Source of the DNA: Scatosoma sp045644545
Lineage (GTDB): Bacteria > Bacillota > Clostridia > Christensenellales > Borkfalkiaceae
Direction: 5' to 3'
DNA: 64,000 nucleotides
Assembly (NCBI GenBank): GCA_045644545.1
Contig: JAZRHC010000017.1
Location: 1 to 64,000, forward strand
In this document: in pieces, positions 9,711 to 16,823 of the stretch
Position numbering within the stretch: the stretch's first letter is position 1
How the letters are laid out: each line of letters begins with the position of its first letter
Position numbers and translations under genes: made by a program
The notes under the pieces: model-generated
What the model saw: the letters and a program-made list of their open reading frames with translations, nothing else
Told to the model about the DNA's origin: nothing
Database searches by the model: none

Positions 9711-10280
9711 TTAGGGTGCGGCGTTATATTTGCCCATTACGAGCTCGATATTTTTTCCGTGCGCGAACTCGTACGCCGCCTCCGCGGCGCGATGGCAAGC
9801 GGTAGCGAAAAGCTCGTAGTCCTCTTTTCTTATCTCCGACAAAACGTAGTTGATAATGGGAATCTCCACCCCTTCGTCGCGGATTCCCAAACGGATACGG
9901 GGGAAGTTTTTCAAGCCCGTTTCCCCGATAACGCTACGCATACCGTTATGCGTGCCCGCGCTACCCGAAGCGCGAATGCGGAGCTTGCCTTTGGGAAGGT
10001 CGTAATCGTCGTAGATCACCAAAAGGTTTTCTTCGGGAATCTTATATTTCGCCATAAGCTGCTTTACCGCTCTGCCCGAATTGTTCATATAGGTAAGCGG
10101 GCGGGCGATAATCACTTTTTCGCCGCCGACGTACGCTTCCGCAACCGAAGCTTCACATTCGGTTTTTTTGAACTTTACGCCGAACAGCTCTGCAAGATCG
10201 CCCGCGGCTAAAAAGCCCATATTGTGAAAGGTTTTTTCGTATTTTTTCTCGGGATTGCCGAGTCCAACGATCAGATACAT
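9711..10280 (-). CDS. pth: peptidyl-tRNA hydrolase
   Basis: Pth recycles peptidyl-tRNA released from stalled ribosomes by cutting the ester bond. The 189-residue length is normal. Visible family signatures are GLGNP at 6-10, the catalytic His in TFHNMG (His19), PLTYMNNSG (61-69), the acidic DDYDLP loop (91-96) and GTHNGMRS (109-116). It sits between prs and mfd, as in Bacillus (spoVC). An RBS-like AAAGGACGG precedes the ATG. Confidence 0.97.
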   Translation of the reverse strand: MYLIVGLGNPEKKYEKTFHNMGFLAAGDLAELFGVKFKKTECEASVAEAYVGGEKVIIARPLTYMNNSGRAVKQLMAKYKIPEENLLVIYDDYDLPKGKLRIRASGSAGTHNGMRSVIGETGLKNFPRIRLGIRDEGVEIPIINYVLSEIRKEDYELFATACHRAAEAAYEFAHGKNIELVMGKYNAAP

Positions 10281-10303
10281 ATTCCGTCCTTTTATTGAAA
10301 TCG

Positions 10304-10325
10304 CCGCCGCGAAAAGCGACGGCGG
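10304..10325. other. hairpin between prs and pth
   Basis: CCGCCG (10304-10309) pairs with CGGCGG (10320-10325). The T-run lies on the plus-strand side only, so it is not a convincing terminator for prs. It may be a processing or stability element in the prs-pth-mfd transcript. Confidence 0.35.
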
Positions 10326-10355
10326 TTTTTCTTTCGTGTGATAAGTAATTTTTTC

Positions 10356-11300
10356 TTAGTCGTAGAGCTTAGACATAGGCTTGTCGAGGTAGACGTTCTC
10401 GATCGCCGCCGCGAAAATGTCCGCAACGGACATAAATTCGAAGTTGTCGAGCTTCTTTTCTTCGGGCATCAACACCGTGTCGAGCATTACGAGCTTGGTG
10501 ATCACCGATTTTTTAATTCTTTCGATCGCAGGTCCGCTCAATACCGCGTGCGTACAGCCCGCGTAGATGTCCTTCGCGCCGAAATCGCGAAGCGCCTGCG
10601 CGCCTTGGCAGATCGTGCCCGCCGTGTCAATCATATCGTCGAGCATAAGGCAATTTTTGCCGCTGACGTCGCCGATAATGCTCATAACTTCCATAACGTT
10701 GGCTTTGGGACGGCGCTTGTCGATAATCGCGATAGGCACGCCGAATTTTTCCGCAACCTTTCTCGCTCTTTTCACCGAGCCGAGGTCGGGCGCGACGACT
10801 ACGTCGATATTGCCCTGCTTTGCAAAGTAGTTGCAAAGGGTCGGGCCGCCGAGAAGATTATCGACGGGGATATCGAAAAAGCCTTGAATTTGCTCTGCGT
10901 GCAAGTCCATCGTAAGAACGCGGTCAGCCCCTGCCGCCGTGATAAGGTTTGCCACGAGTTTAGCCGTGATGGGATCGCGCGAACGCGCTTTTCTATCCTG
11001 ACGAGCGTAGCCGAAATACGGGATAACCGCCGTGATTCTGCCAGCCGACGCGCGCTTTGCCGCGTCGATCATAATCAACAGCTCCATCAGGTTATCGTTT
11101 ACGGGCGAAGAGGTCGATTGAATAATGAAAAGATCTCTGCCGCGAACGGTTTCCGCGATATGAACGTTGATCTCGCCGTCGGAAAAGGTTGAAACTTCAA
11201 TGCCGCCGAGCTCGGTATTGAGCTTTTTGGCAATCGCTTCCGCCAAGGGGCGGTTGGAGTTACCGGAAAACAACTTGATTTCATTTCCGTGAGTGATCAT
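10356..11300 (-). CDS. prs: ribose-phosphate pyrophosphokinase (PRPP synthetase)
   Basis: Prs makes phosphoribosyl pyrophosphate from ribose 5-phosphate and ATP, feeding purine, pyrimidine, NAD, His and Trp synthesis. The 314-residue length is that of class I enzymes. Seen are FSDGEINVHI (substrate binding), PYFGYARQDRK (ATP), the flexible loop VVAPDLGSVKRARK and the PRPP-binding LMLDDMIDTAGT. It heads the prs-pth-mfd set and has its own promoter about 120 bases upstream. Confidence 0.97.
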   Translation of the reverse strand: MITHGNEIKLFSGNSNRPLAEAIAKKLNTELGGIEVSTFSDGEINVHIAETVRGRDLFIIQSTSSPVNDNLMELLIMIDAAKRASAGRITAVIPYFGYARQDRKARSRDPITAKLVANLITAAGADRVLTMDLHAEQIQGFFDIPVDNLLGGPTLCNYFAKQGNIDVVVAPDLGSVKRARKVAEKFGVPIAIIDKRRPKANVMEVMSIIGDVSGKNCLMLDDMIDTAGTICQGAQALRDFGAKDIYAGCTHAVLSGPAIERIKKSVITKLVMLDTVLMPEEKKLDNFEFMSVADIFAAAIENVYLDKPMSKLYD

Positions 11301-11424
11301 AAAGTACCTTCCTTGTATTTTATTCGCTCCTTCGGCGCTTTACCGCGCACGAACAAAGCGGATTTTTCTTTTGCGTTTCGTTTGGCGGGCGACTTTGCCC
11401 GACTTCCCCCGTACCGACATTACT

Positions 11425-11453
11425 ATAATAACTTTTTTCGCTTTTTAAGTCAA
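11425..11453 (-). promoter_or_regulatory. prs promoter
   Basis: Minus strand TTGACT (11453-11448) and TATTAT (11430-11425) with a 17-base spacer. The resulting leader to the prs ATG at 11300 is about 115 bases; I recognise no riboswitch class in it. Confidence 0.65.
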
Positions 11454-11492
11454 CCGATTGAACGCGGTTTTTTAAATTTATTTAAAAAGAAA

Positions 11493-12005
11493 TTATTCCG
11501 CGCCGTTTTGCCCGTCCGATTTTTTTCGTTCCTTTTCTTCTTTCGCCTTCTGCCGAAGCCCCGAAAAAAATTCCGTTAAAAGCGCCGAACATTCCCCTTC
11601 CAAAACGCCCCCCGCGACCTCCGTTTTGTGGTTTAAGAGGTTGGAATCGGCAAGCGCGGCGGTAAGCGATCTGCCCTTTTGCTCGTACGCGCCGAAATAC
11701 AGCTTGTCCACGCGAGCGTTGAGCGCCGCGCCCATACACATCGGGCAGGGCTCTAAGGTGACGTAGAGCTCCGCGCCCTCGGGAAGCCGCCACGAGCCGA
11801 ACGCCTTACAAGCCTTGTCGATCGCCATCATTTCCGCGTGCGCGGAGGCGAGCTGCAATTTTGCTCTGCGGTTATACCCGCTCGACACGACCTTATCTTC
11901 CACGACCACGACCGCGCCGATCGGCACTTCGCCTTGGCGCAAGCCACGCTTTGCCGCGCGGATCGCCACGCGCATAAATTTTTCTTCTCTCGTTAATTTT
12001 TTCAT
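11493..12005 (-). CDS. tadA: tRNA-specific adenosine deaminase
   Basis: TadA converts the wobble adenosine of tRNA-Arg(ACG) to inosine. It shows the cytidine/deoxycytidylate deaminase zinc site: HAE (His56, Glu58 the proton shuttle) and PCPMC (Cys87, Cys90). At 170 residues it has a slightly long, lysine- and glutamate-rich C-terminus after the core. It follows the M14 peptidase gene by 11 bases and is probably in the 12-14 kb operon. Confidence 0.95.
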   Translation of the reverse strand: MKKLTREEKFMRVAIRAAKRGLRQGEVPIGAVVVVEDKVVSSGYNRRAKLQLASAHAEMMAIDKACKAFGSWRLPEGAELYVTLEPCPMCMGAALNARVDKLYFGAYEQKGRSLTAALADSNLLNHKTEVAGGVLEGECSALLTEFFSGLRQKAKEEKERKKSDGQNGAE

Positions 12006-12016
12006 AGTCTATCCAA

Positions 12017-12841
12017 TTATATCCTAAGCTCCCGTGCTACCGCCGCCGAAAGAGCGCGAGGCGCGTTGCGGTTTTTTTCTATAATATCTTGCAAGCCCTC
12101 GTCGCCGATCGGGTGAGAAAGCCCGTCGTTTCCCGTTTCGATCGTGAACGCGGGAATTTTGAGCGTTTTTATGCACCAGTCCTTATACCCGCCCACGCTC
12201 CCTTTCGCTTGCTTTAAGGGATAGCCCGTCGAGCGGGAAAGCACCTCTGCCAGCCGCTTATCGCGGGGGCAGGTACGGAGCGACTGATAATAATACCAGT
12301 AAATTTCCTCGCCTTTCGTGTGATAACTGAGGGTATATTGCGGGCGTATTTTTTCGGTGAAATTTTTGAGGGCGCGCGTTTCGGGTTCGGAAAAGGGGGA
12401 CTGCCCGATATAGTTTTCCCCGCCCGCTTCGCGCACGTTTTTTACGCCCGTGCCCCAGTCCGCGTCGAAATTTACGTTAAGATCCACGCCTCGCGCGTTG
12501 GCTTTCCAAAGCCGAAGCTGATTTTTAGAAAAGTTTTTCAGCCACTCCCGTTCCGCGCCGTTCGGCACGGATTCAAGCCCGCGCTCGCAAATCAGCGCGC
12601 CGTCGGGGTTTACGAGCGGCACGAGCCATAAACTGCCCGTGATCGGCGTTTTAAAATGCTCCACGGCGAGCCTTGCCGTGATAAATTCCCTGCCGTGCAC
12701 GGCGTAAGTAGCGATCCCAACGGGCGAGCCCTCGCCCGTTTTTACGGCGTAGAGCTCACGCCCCAAAAGGCTTTTTCCGATCACTTGTTTTTCCGCGTTG
12801 GCGGTTTCGTAAAATTCGCTTATCCGTTGATAAATATCCAT
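12017..12841 (-). CDS. M14 family zinc carboxypeptidase
   Basis: This 274-residue peptidase keeps all the M14 catalytic elements: HGRE (His49, Glu52) and His174 (LSYHTKGEE) as zinc ligands, and the general base Glu235 in FTIETG. The substrate-binding segment reads GVDLNVNFDADWG, the form seen in gamma-D-glutamyl-diaminopimelate endopeptidases, so cell-wall peptides are the probable substrate. No signal peptide is visible, which suggests intracellular recycling of muropeptides. The ATG lies 36 bases after rlmH. Confidence 0.85.
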   Translation of the reverse strand: MDIYQRISEFYETANAEKQVIGKSLLGRELYAVKTGEGSPVGIATYAVHGREFITARLAVEHFKTPITGSLWLVPLVNPDGALICERGLESVPNGAEREWLKNFSKNQLRLWKANARGVDLNVNFDADWGTGVKNVREAGGENYIGQSPFSEPETRALKNFTEKIRPQYTLSYHTKGEEIYWYYYQSLRTCPRDKRLAEVLSRSTGYPLKQAKGSVGGYKDWCIKTLKIPAFTIETGNDGLSHPIGDEGLQDIIEKNRNAPRALSAAVARELRI

Positions 12842-12877
12842 ACGGACAGTATATGCCGCGGGGCTTAAAAAGCGTGC

Positions 12878-13315
12878 TTATTTATGATACGTTGCGCCTG
12901 CGTTGATCATAAACGCGCGATAAACCTGCTCGGCTAAGATCACCCGCATAAGCTGGTGCGGGAAGGTCATATCCGAAAAGGACAAACGATAGTCCGCGGC
13001 GGTTTTCACCCTTTCCGAAAGCCCGCACGACGAGCCGATCACGAACGAAATTTCCCTGCCCTCGTCCGTCAGTTTTCCGAGCTTTTGCGCGAGTTTTTCG
13101 CTCGAAAGCTTTTCCCCTTCGACGGCGAGCGCGATCACGTAGCCCTTCACCGCGCGTAAAATCTCGTCGGCTTCCGCTTCGGGGTTCGCGCCTTCGGAAA
13201 GCTCCTTCACTTCTACCTTCGCAAAGCGGGAAAGACGCTTACTATATTCCGCTACCGCCTCGCGGTAGAAGGATTCCTTGATTTTTCCCACGACCACGAA
13301 ATAAATTTTTTGCAT
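12878..13315 (-). CDS. rlmH: 23S rRNA pseudouridine-1915 N3-methyltransferase RlmH
   Basis: RlmH methylates pseudouridine 1915 of 23S rRNA in helix 69. It has the short SPOUT fold: VIGSSCGLS for S-adenosylmethionine binding and the strongly conserved end MTFPHQLMRVILAEQVYRA followed by YHK. At 145 residues it is about ten shorter than the usual 155-159, but both ends match the family. A strong site (GGAGGGG) lies just upstream of the ATG. Confidence 0.95.
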   Translation of the reverse strand: MQKIYFVVVGKIKESFYREAVAEYSKRLSRFAKVEVKELSEGANPEAEADEILRAVKGYVIALAVEGEKLSSEKLAQKLGKLTDEGREISFVIGSSCGLSERVKTAADYRLSFSDMTFPHQLMRVILAEQVYRAFMINAGATYHK

Positions 13316-13328
13316 TTCTCCCCTCCTT

Positions 13329-14255
13329 TCAGCCTATAATGCCCGTGACGAGGACGAGTATCCACACGAACGCGCAAAAGGCGATTCCCACTCCCGACCA
13401 TTTGAAAAAGGCAATTTTTTCCGATTTATCCGCTTTTTCGGATTCGCCCCGTTCCCGATCAAAAACTGCAAACCAAACGACGGTGAAAATGAGGCACGCG
13501 ATCGAAAGGATCAAAAGCGCGTATTCGAGGGCGGGCGGATAGCCGAATTTTTCCGTCAAAAGCACGAACGCGTTATTGAGAAAATGCGCGATCACGGTGG
13601 GCAAAATACTCCCCGCCTTGATCGCCACCCAAGCGAACGCAAAGCCGCAAACGAATTGATAGACGGTCTGCGCGGGGTTTTCGTGATAGAGGGAAAACAA
13701 CGCCCCGCAAAGAAGCGCGCCACCGAGCTTACCGAAGCTTTTCAGCCCCGATAAAAGCACCCCGCGGAAAAAGATCTCCTCGAAGATCGCGGGCAACAGC
13801 GCGACGGAAACGAGCACGCCGACGAACCCGACCCCGTTCAGGCTCGGAAGATGGATTCCTTCGTCCACGTAGCCGATCTCGCCCAAAAGCTCTAAAAACC
13901 AAGCGTTCAGATAGGAAAGGCTGAGTAGTCCGATCTGCATCGCGACCGCGATAAAATAATAACGTTTTTTACAGCTCGTCTGCGCCTTGAACGAGGCTTT
14001 GAGCGACTCCCCTTTCCAGCTTTTGAAAAAGAGCGCGACGAGCGCGAAGGAAAGTTGCGGCACGAGAAAGCTCGCGTAAAGATACCAATCGGGCTTTTGC
14101 TCGCCCGCCGCAGGCGCGAACGCGAGAACGGCGAAAAAGAGCACCTGCGGCAAGATCGCCGCAAGCGTAAAGGCAAATCCCGCCGCCTTGGAAGGAGTCG
14201 GTTCGCCCAAAAATTCCGCGAGGATTCCCCGCTTTTCCCGTCTTTGCCGTTTCAT
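13329..14255 (-). CDS. CPBP family intramembrane metalloprotease
   Basis: This is a polytopic membrane protein of 308 residues with the CPBP/Abi motifs: EEIFFRG (the EExxxR signature), a following His in SLYHENP, and the later helix with VIAHFLNNAF. The family cleaves prenylated or bacteriocin-related substrates within the membrane; the substrate here is unknown. The promoter -10 box ends only 8 bases before the ATG and no ribosome-binding site is visible, so the message may be leaderless. It seems to head the operon CPBP-rlmH-M14-tadA. Confidence 0.85.
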   Translation of the reverse strand: MKRQRREKRGILAEFLGEPTPSKAAGFAFTLAAILPQVLFFAVLAFAPAAGEQKPDWYLYASFLVPQLSFALVALFFKSWKGESLKASFKAQTSCKKRYYFIAVAMQIGLLSLSYLNAWFLELLGEIGYVDEGIHLPSLNGVGFVGVLVSVALLPAIFEEIFFRGVLLSGLKSFGKLGGALLCGALFSLYHENPAQTVYQFVCGFAFAWVAIKAGSILPTVIAHFLNNAFVLLTEKFGYPPALEYALLILSIACLIFTVVWFAVFDRERGESEKADKSEKIAFFKWSGVGIAFCAFVWILVLVTGIIG

Positions 14256-14263
14256 ATAAAAAT

Positions 14264-14292
14264 ATTATAACAGATTTTTCCGCGTTTTACAA
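14264..14292 (-). promoter_or_regulatory. promoter upstream of the CPBP protease gene
   Basis: Minus strand TTGTAA (14292-14287) and TATAAT (14269-14264) with 17 bases between. The ATG follows 8 bases after the -10 box. Confidence 0.6.
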
Positions 14293-14301
14293 CAAAAAAG
14301 A

Positions 14302-14328
14302 ACGGCAGAGGGAAATTTTCTCTGCCGT
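14302..14328 (-). terminator. spoIIA operon terminator
   Basis: On the minus strand a 9-bp stem (ACGGCAGAG with CTCTGCCGT) directly follows the sigma-F stop codon and is followed by TCTTTTTTG. Confidence 0.85.
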
Positions 14329-15053
14329 CAGCCTATGAGTTTTTGTCTAAATTCCTTGATAATGCGGTTTTCGATGCGCGAAACCTGCACTTGGCTCACG
14401 CCGATCTTTTCGGCGACCTCGCTTTGGGTCATATCCCGAAAATACCGAAGCACGATAATTTTTTTATCCCGCTCGGGAAGCTCCTCGATCGCAAGGCGCA
14501 ATAAAAGGTTATCGAGCATCTCCTCTTGATTATCTACCGCGGGAAGCGTTTCGATCAGCTCGCGTTCCTTGCCGTCTTTGTTTTCCAAGCCGCTTTGCAA
14601 GGATACGGGCATACGCGACGAGCCCATCACGAACACCGCTTCGCTTTCTTCGAGCTGAAACTTTTCCGCGATCGTTTTGAGCGTGGGCTGTGCGCCGTGC
14701 TCGAAAAGATATCCCTCGATAAAGGCGTTGATTTCCTTCGCAGTCTGCTTTATCGCCCGCGACACCTTAACCGACCCGTCGTCGCGCATAAAACGCTTGA
14801 TCTCGCCCGCGATCATCGGCACGGCGTAGGTGGAAAATTTCACGCCAAAGCTTTCGTCAAACCCCGCGATGGCTTTTAAAAAGCCCATACACGCGAGCTG
14901 AAACAGATCGTCGTAGTCCACGCCTTTTCCTAAATACCGCTTGACGATGCATTTCACGAGCGAAACGTTATGCTCCAAAAGCGTTTCTTTCGCCGTAGGG
15001 TCGCCCGTTTTTGCAAGGCGGATATATTCGATTGTCGAGCGTTCGTCTAACAC
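14328..15053 (-). CDS. sigF: RNA polymerase sporulation sigma factor F
   Basis: Sigma F (SpoIIAC) directs the first forespore-specific transcription. The 241 residues contain sigma-70 region 2 (DYDDLFQLACMGFLKAI, FSTYAVPMIAGEIKRF), region 3 and a region 4 helix-turn-helix (MTQSEVAEKIGVSQVQVSRIE). The start is GTG, with a TGAGGA site overlapping the spoIIAB stop. The position as third gene after spoIIAA and spoIIAB separates it from sigma B and sigma G. SpoIIAB should hold it inactive until the anti-anti-sigma factor frees it. Confidence 0.95.
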   Translation of the reverse strand: MLDERSTIEYIRLAKTGDPTAKETLLEHNVSLVKCIVKRYLGKGVDYDDLFQLACMGFLKAIAGFDESFGVKFSTYAVPMIAGEIKRFMRDDGSVKVSRAIKQTAKEINAFIEGYLFEHGAQPTLKTIAEKFQLEESEAVFVMGSSRMPVSLQSGLENKDGKERELIETLPAVDNQEEMLDNLLLRLAIEELPERDKKIIVLRYFRDMTQSEVAEKIGVSQVQVSRIENRIIKEFRQKLIG

Positions 15054-15066
15054 GGTAGCGTAGTCC

Positions 15067-15528
15067 TCAGCCTATTTTTTCGCGGCTCTCTTCGGGGAAA
15101 AATCGTTTGCTCATCCGCACGCTCGTGCCTTTGCCGCGCTCGCTTTTCACCGAAAAATCCGACATAAAGGTCTGCATAATCGTGAAGCCCATTCCCGAAC
15201 GCTCTTCCCCTTCCAAGGTCGTGAAAAAGGGGGTGAGCGCTTGCGTGACGTTCTCGATCCCGCAGCCGTAGTCGGTGACCGTGATATGTAAAACGCCCCC
15301 GTTCTCGGTCGATTCTAAAATACATTCGATCACGATTTTTTGCTCGCCCTCGCGCTTGGAATACGCGTGCACGATACAGTTCGTAACCGCTTCCGAAACC
15401 GCCGTTTTGATATCGGAAAGCTCGGCAACGGTGGGGTTTAACGAAAGCGCGAACGCCGCCACCGCGTTTCGAGCAAAGCTCTCGTTTGCGCTGATCGCAA
15501 GAATTTCCAGTTTCATATAGTTTTTCAT
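15067..15528 (-). CDS. spoIIAB: anti-sigma F factor / SpoIIAA kinase
   Basis: SpoIIAB binds and inhibits sigma F and phosphorylates SpoIIAA. The 153-residue protein has the GHKL ATPase boxes: N box EAVTNCIVHAY, G1 TDYGCGIENV and G2 RSGMGFTIMQTF. The ATG has a good GGAGG site 5 bases upstream. Its position between spoIIAA and sigF is the canonical operon order. Confidence 0.96.
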   Translation of the reverse strand: MKNYMKLEILAISANESFARNAVAAFALSLNPTVAELSDIKTAVSEAVTNCIVHAYSKREGEQKIVIECILESTENGGVLHITVTDYGCGIENVTQALTPFFTTLEGEERSGMGFTIMQTFMSDFSVKSERGKGTSVRMSKRFFPEESREKIG

Positions 15529-15545
15529 AGCTGCCTCCTTTTTTC

Positions 15546-15854
15546 TTATACGCGCGGAATAAGGGTGTAGACCCCGCTCATCGCGAGGATCTTATCCGCG
15601 GATAAATTCGGACTCGTTATGTACATCGGTACGCCGTAGCGCCGAAAGCTTTTGTATCTGCCGATCAAAAAACCGATACCCGTCGAGTCCATAAAGGTTA
15701 CTTTTTGCAAATCGAAAATCACGCGGGTCGCGCCCGCGCTTTTTTCCGCGATTTTATCGGCAACGCGCCGAGCTTCTACCGCCGAATGTTCGTCGATCTC
15801 GCCGTCTAAGGTGATATACACTTCTTCCCCTCGCCATTTTGCTTTAATGAGCAT
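15546..15854 (-). CDS. spoIIAA: anti-anti-sigma F factor
   Basis: This 102-residue STAS-domain protein carries the phosphorylatable serine in MDSTGIGFLIGRY (Ser57). In the unphosphorylated form it binds SpoIIAB and releases sigma F. It is the first gene of the operon, with a strong AAGGAGG site. Confidence 0.96.
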   Translation of the reverse strand: MLIKAKWRGEEVYITLDGEIDEHSAVEARRVADKIAEKSAGATRVIFDLQKVTFMDSTGIGFLIGRYKSFRRYGVPMYITSPNLSADKILAMSGVYTLIPRV

Positions 15855-15880
15855 ATGATGCCTCCTTGCGTAGTGCCACC

Positions 15881-15914
15881 ATTATATAAAAAAGGCGGGG
15901 AAAGATTTTGTCAA
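15881..15914 (-). promoter_or_regulatory. possible spoIIA promoter
   Basis: TATAAT (minus strand 15886-15881) lies 22 bases from TTGACA (15914-15909), too far for a normal sigma-A promoter. I do not see the sigma-H consensus used for spoIIA in Bacillus. The true promoter is uncertain. Confidence 0.3.
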
Positions 15915-15975
15915 ATCGAGTCGGAAAAAAGTTTGTTTCGTCGAAAAAAACTTTTGCTTTTTTAAGCAATTTTAC

Positions 15976-16004
15976 TTGACATTTTTCCATAAATCGTTTA
16001 TTAT
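15976..16004 (+). promoter_or_regulatory. tRNA promoter
   Basis: TTGACA (15976-15981) and TATTAT (15999-16004) with a 17-base spacer, about 40 bases before the first tRNA. Confidence 0.75.
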
Positions 16005-16044
16005 AAACGAGCGTCGTGTGAGTATCTCTCCCGAAAACACGTTC

Positions 16045-16120
16045 GGGCCTTTAGCTCAGTGGTCAGAGCTGTCGGCTCATAACCGATTGGTCCGCGGTTC
16101 GAATCCGTGAAGGCCCACCA
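16045..16120 (+). tRNA. tRNA-Met (CAT anticodon)
   Basis: A cloverleaf can be drawn: acceptor GGGCCTT/AAGGCCC, D arm AGCTC...GAGCT, anticodon loop CTCATAA (CAT), T arm with GGTTCGAATCC, and an encoded CCA. The paired first base argues against initiator tRNA. It is either elongator Met or an Ile2 tRNA whose C34 is modified to lysidine; sequence alone does not settle this. Confidence 0.9.
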
Positions 16121-16152
16121 ACCACGAACATACTTTCCTTTCAATATATTTT

Positions 16153-16229
16153 GGCCCAATAGCTCAGTTGGTTAGAGCGCCAGCCTGTCACGCTGGAGGT
16201 CGACGGTTCGAGCCCGTTTTGGGTCGCCA
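16153..16229 (+). tRNA. tRNA-Asp (GTC anticodon)
   Basis: Acceptor GGCCCAA/TTGGGTC with one G-U pair, anticodon loop CTGTCAC, discriminator G and encoded CCA. It is co-transcribed with the preceding tRNA, 32 bases downstream. Confidence 0.95.
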
Positions 16230-16270
16230 AACGAAAAAAGCAAGTCTTTCGACTTGCTTTTTTCGTTTGG
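16227..16270. terminator. bidirectional terminator that includes the tRNA-Asp CCA end
   Basis: Two perfect 20-base arms (16227-16246 and 16251-16270) flank a TTTC loop, with A- and T-tracts inside the arms. The left arm begins with the CCA of tRNA-Asp, so terminator folding and the mature tRNA 3' end share bases. Confidence 0.9.
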
Positions 16271-16286
16271 TTTTAAGCGATAAATT

Positions 16287-16781
16287 TTAAACAAAAAGGG
16301 GAAGAAGCGCAAACACTAGCAGGAAACAAATAAGCATCATTAATGCTATCATTGCAACCCAAATAGCCAATTTTACGCCTACGTTCGTCGCGGATTTCAT
16401 TGCCACTATATTGACAAACGCCATCGCGCCACTCACAGCACCGCCTATCGCACCGCCTACGATAGGAATTATCGAGCAAAGCACTAAATTATTACCCCAA
16501 ATTACGTTAAGCAAGAAGATAAATACCTAGCAAAGCACTTCATACCATTTAACGGCGGGGGTCAATTGTATACATTCGTTATCTATGTATATCTTAGCTC
16601 CTGAAACAAAATTCCCTGCCATTTGCACGACTTTACTCTCCTCGCCATTTTTGAAAAGAAAGCTCTTTTTCGACTGCTTTTCCAAAGGAACGTTATTGAT
16701 GATGATTTTCTTTTTACCCGTCCAAGCATTTTCCTCATAAACGATAGTTCCAAGCGTTGAATGTTGTGTGATTGTTCTCAT
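16287..16781 (-). pseudogene. small membrane protein gene interrupted by an in-frame TAG
   Basis: Two reading frames lie in the same phase with only a TAG (16527-16529) between them. The first 84 codons start at ATG 16781 behind a good AAGGAG site and give a soluble beta-rich part ending KWYEVLC. The next 79 codons give a membrane part beginning VFIFLLNVIWGN and then IIPIVGGAIGGAVSGAMAF. Read through, this is a continuous 164-codon protein of a type I recall from Clostridia, where KWYE and VWGN are the same distance apart. The downstream half has no plausible own start (only TTG) and no ribosome-binding site. TAG is a normal stop elsewhere in the window (mfd), so nonsense decay or a sequence error is more likely than recoding. 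Confidence 0.7.
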
Positions 16782-16823
16782 AATTATTCTCCTTTTTATT
16801 TTGTTTTGCATATTCGCACGATT

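Noticed and set aside
16045..16270. tRNA genes as a phage or island attachment site
   Set aside because: No integrase, no direct repeat of the tRNA 3' end and no phage genes follow.
16527..16529. TAG as a reassigned sense codon or pyrrolysine
   Set aside because: mfd ends in TAG at its expected length, and no suppressor tRNA or pyl gene is seen in this window. Nonsense mutation or error is simpler; readthrough remains only a possibility.
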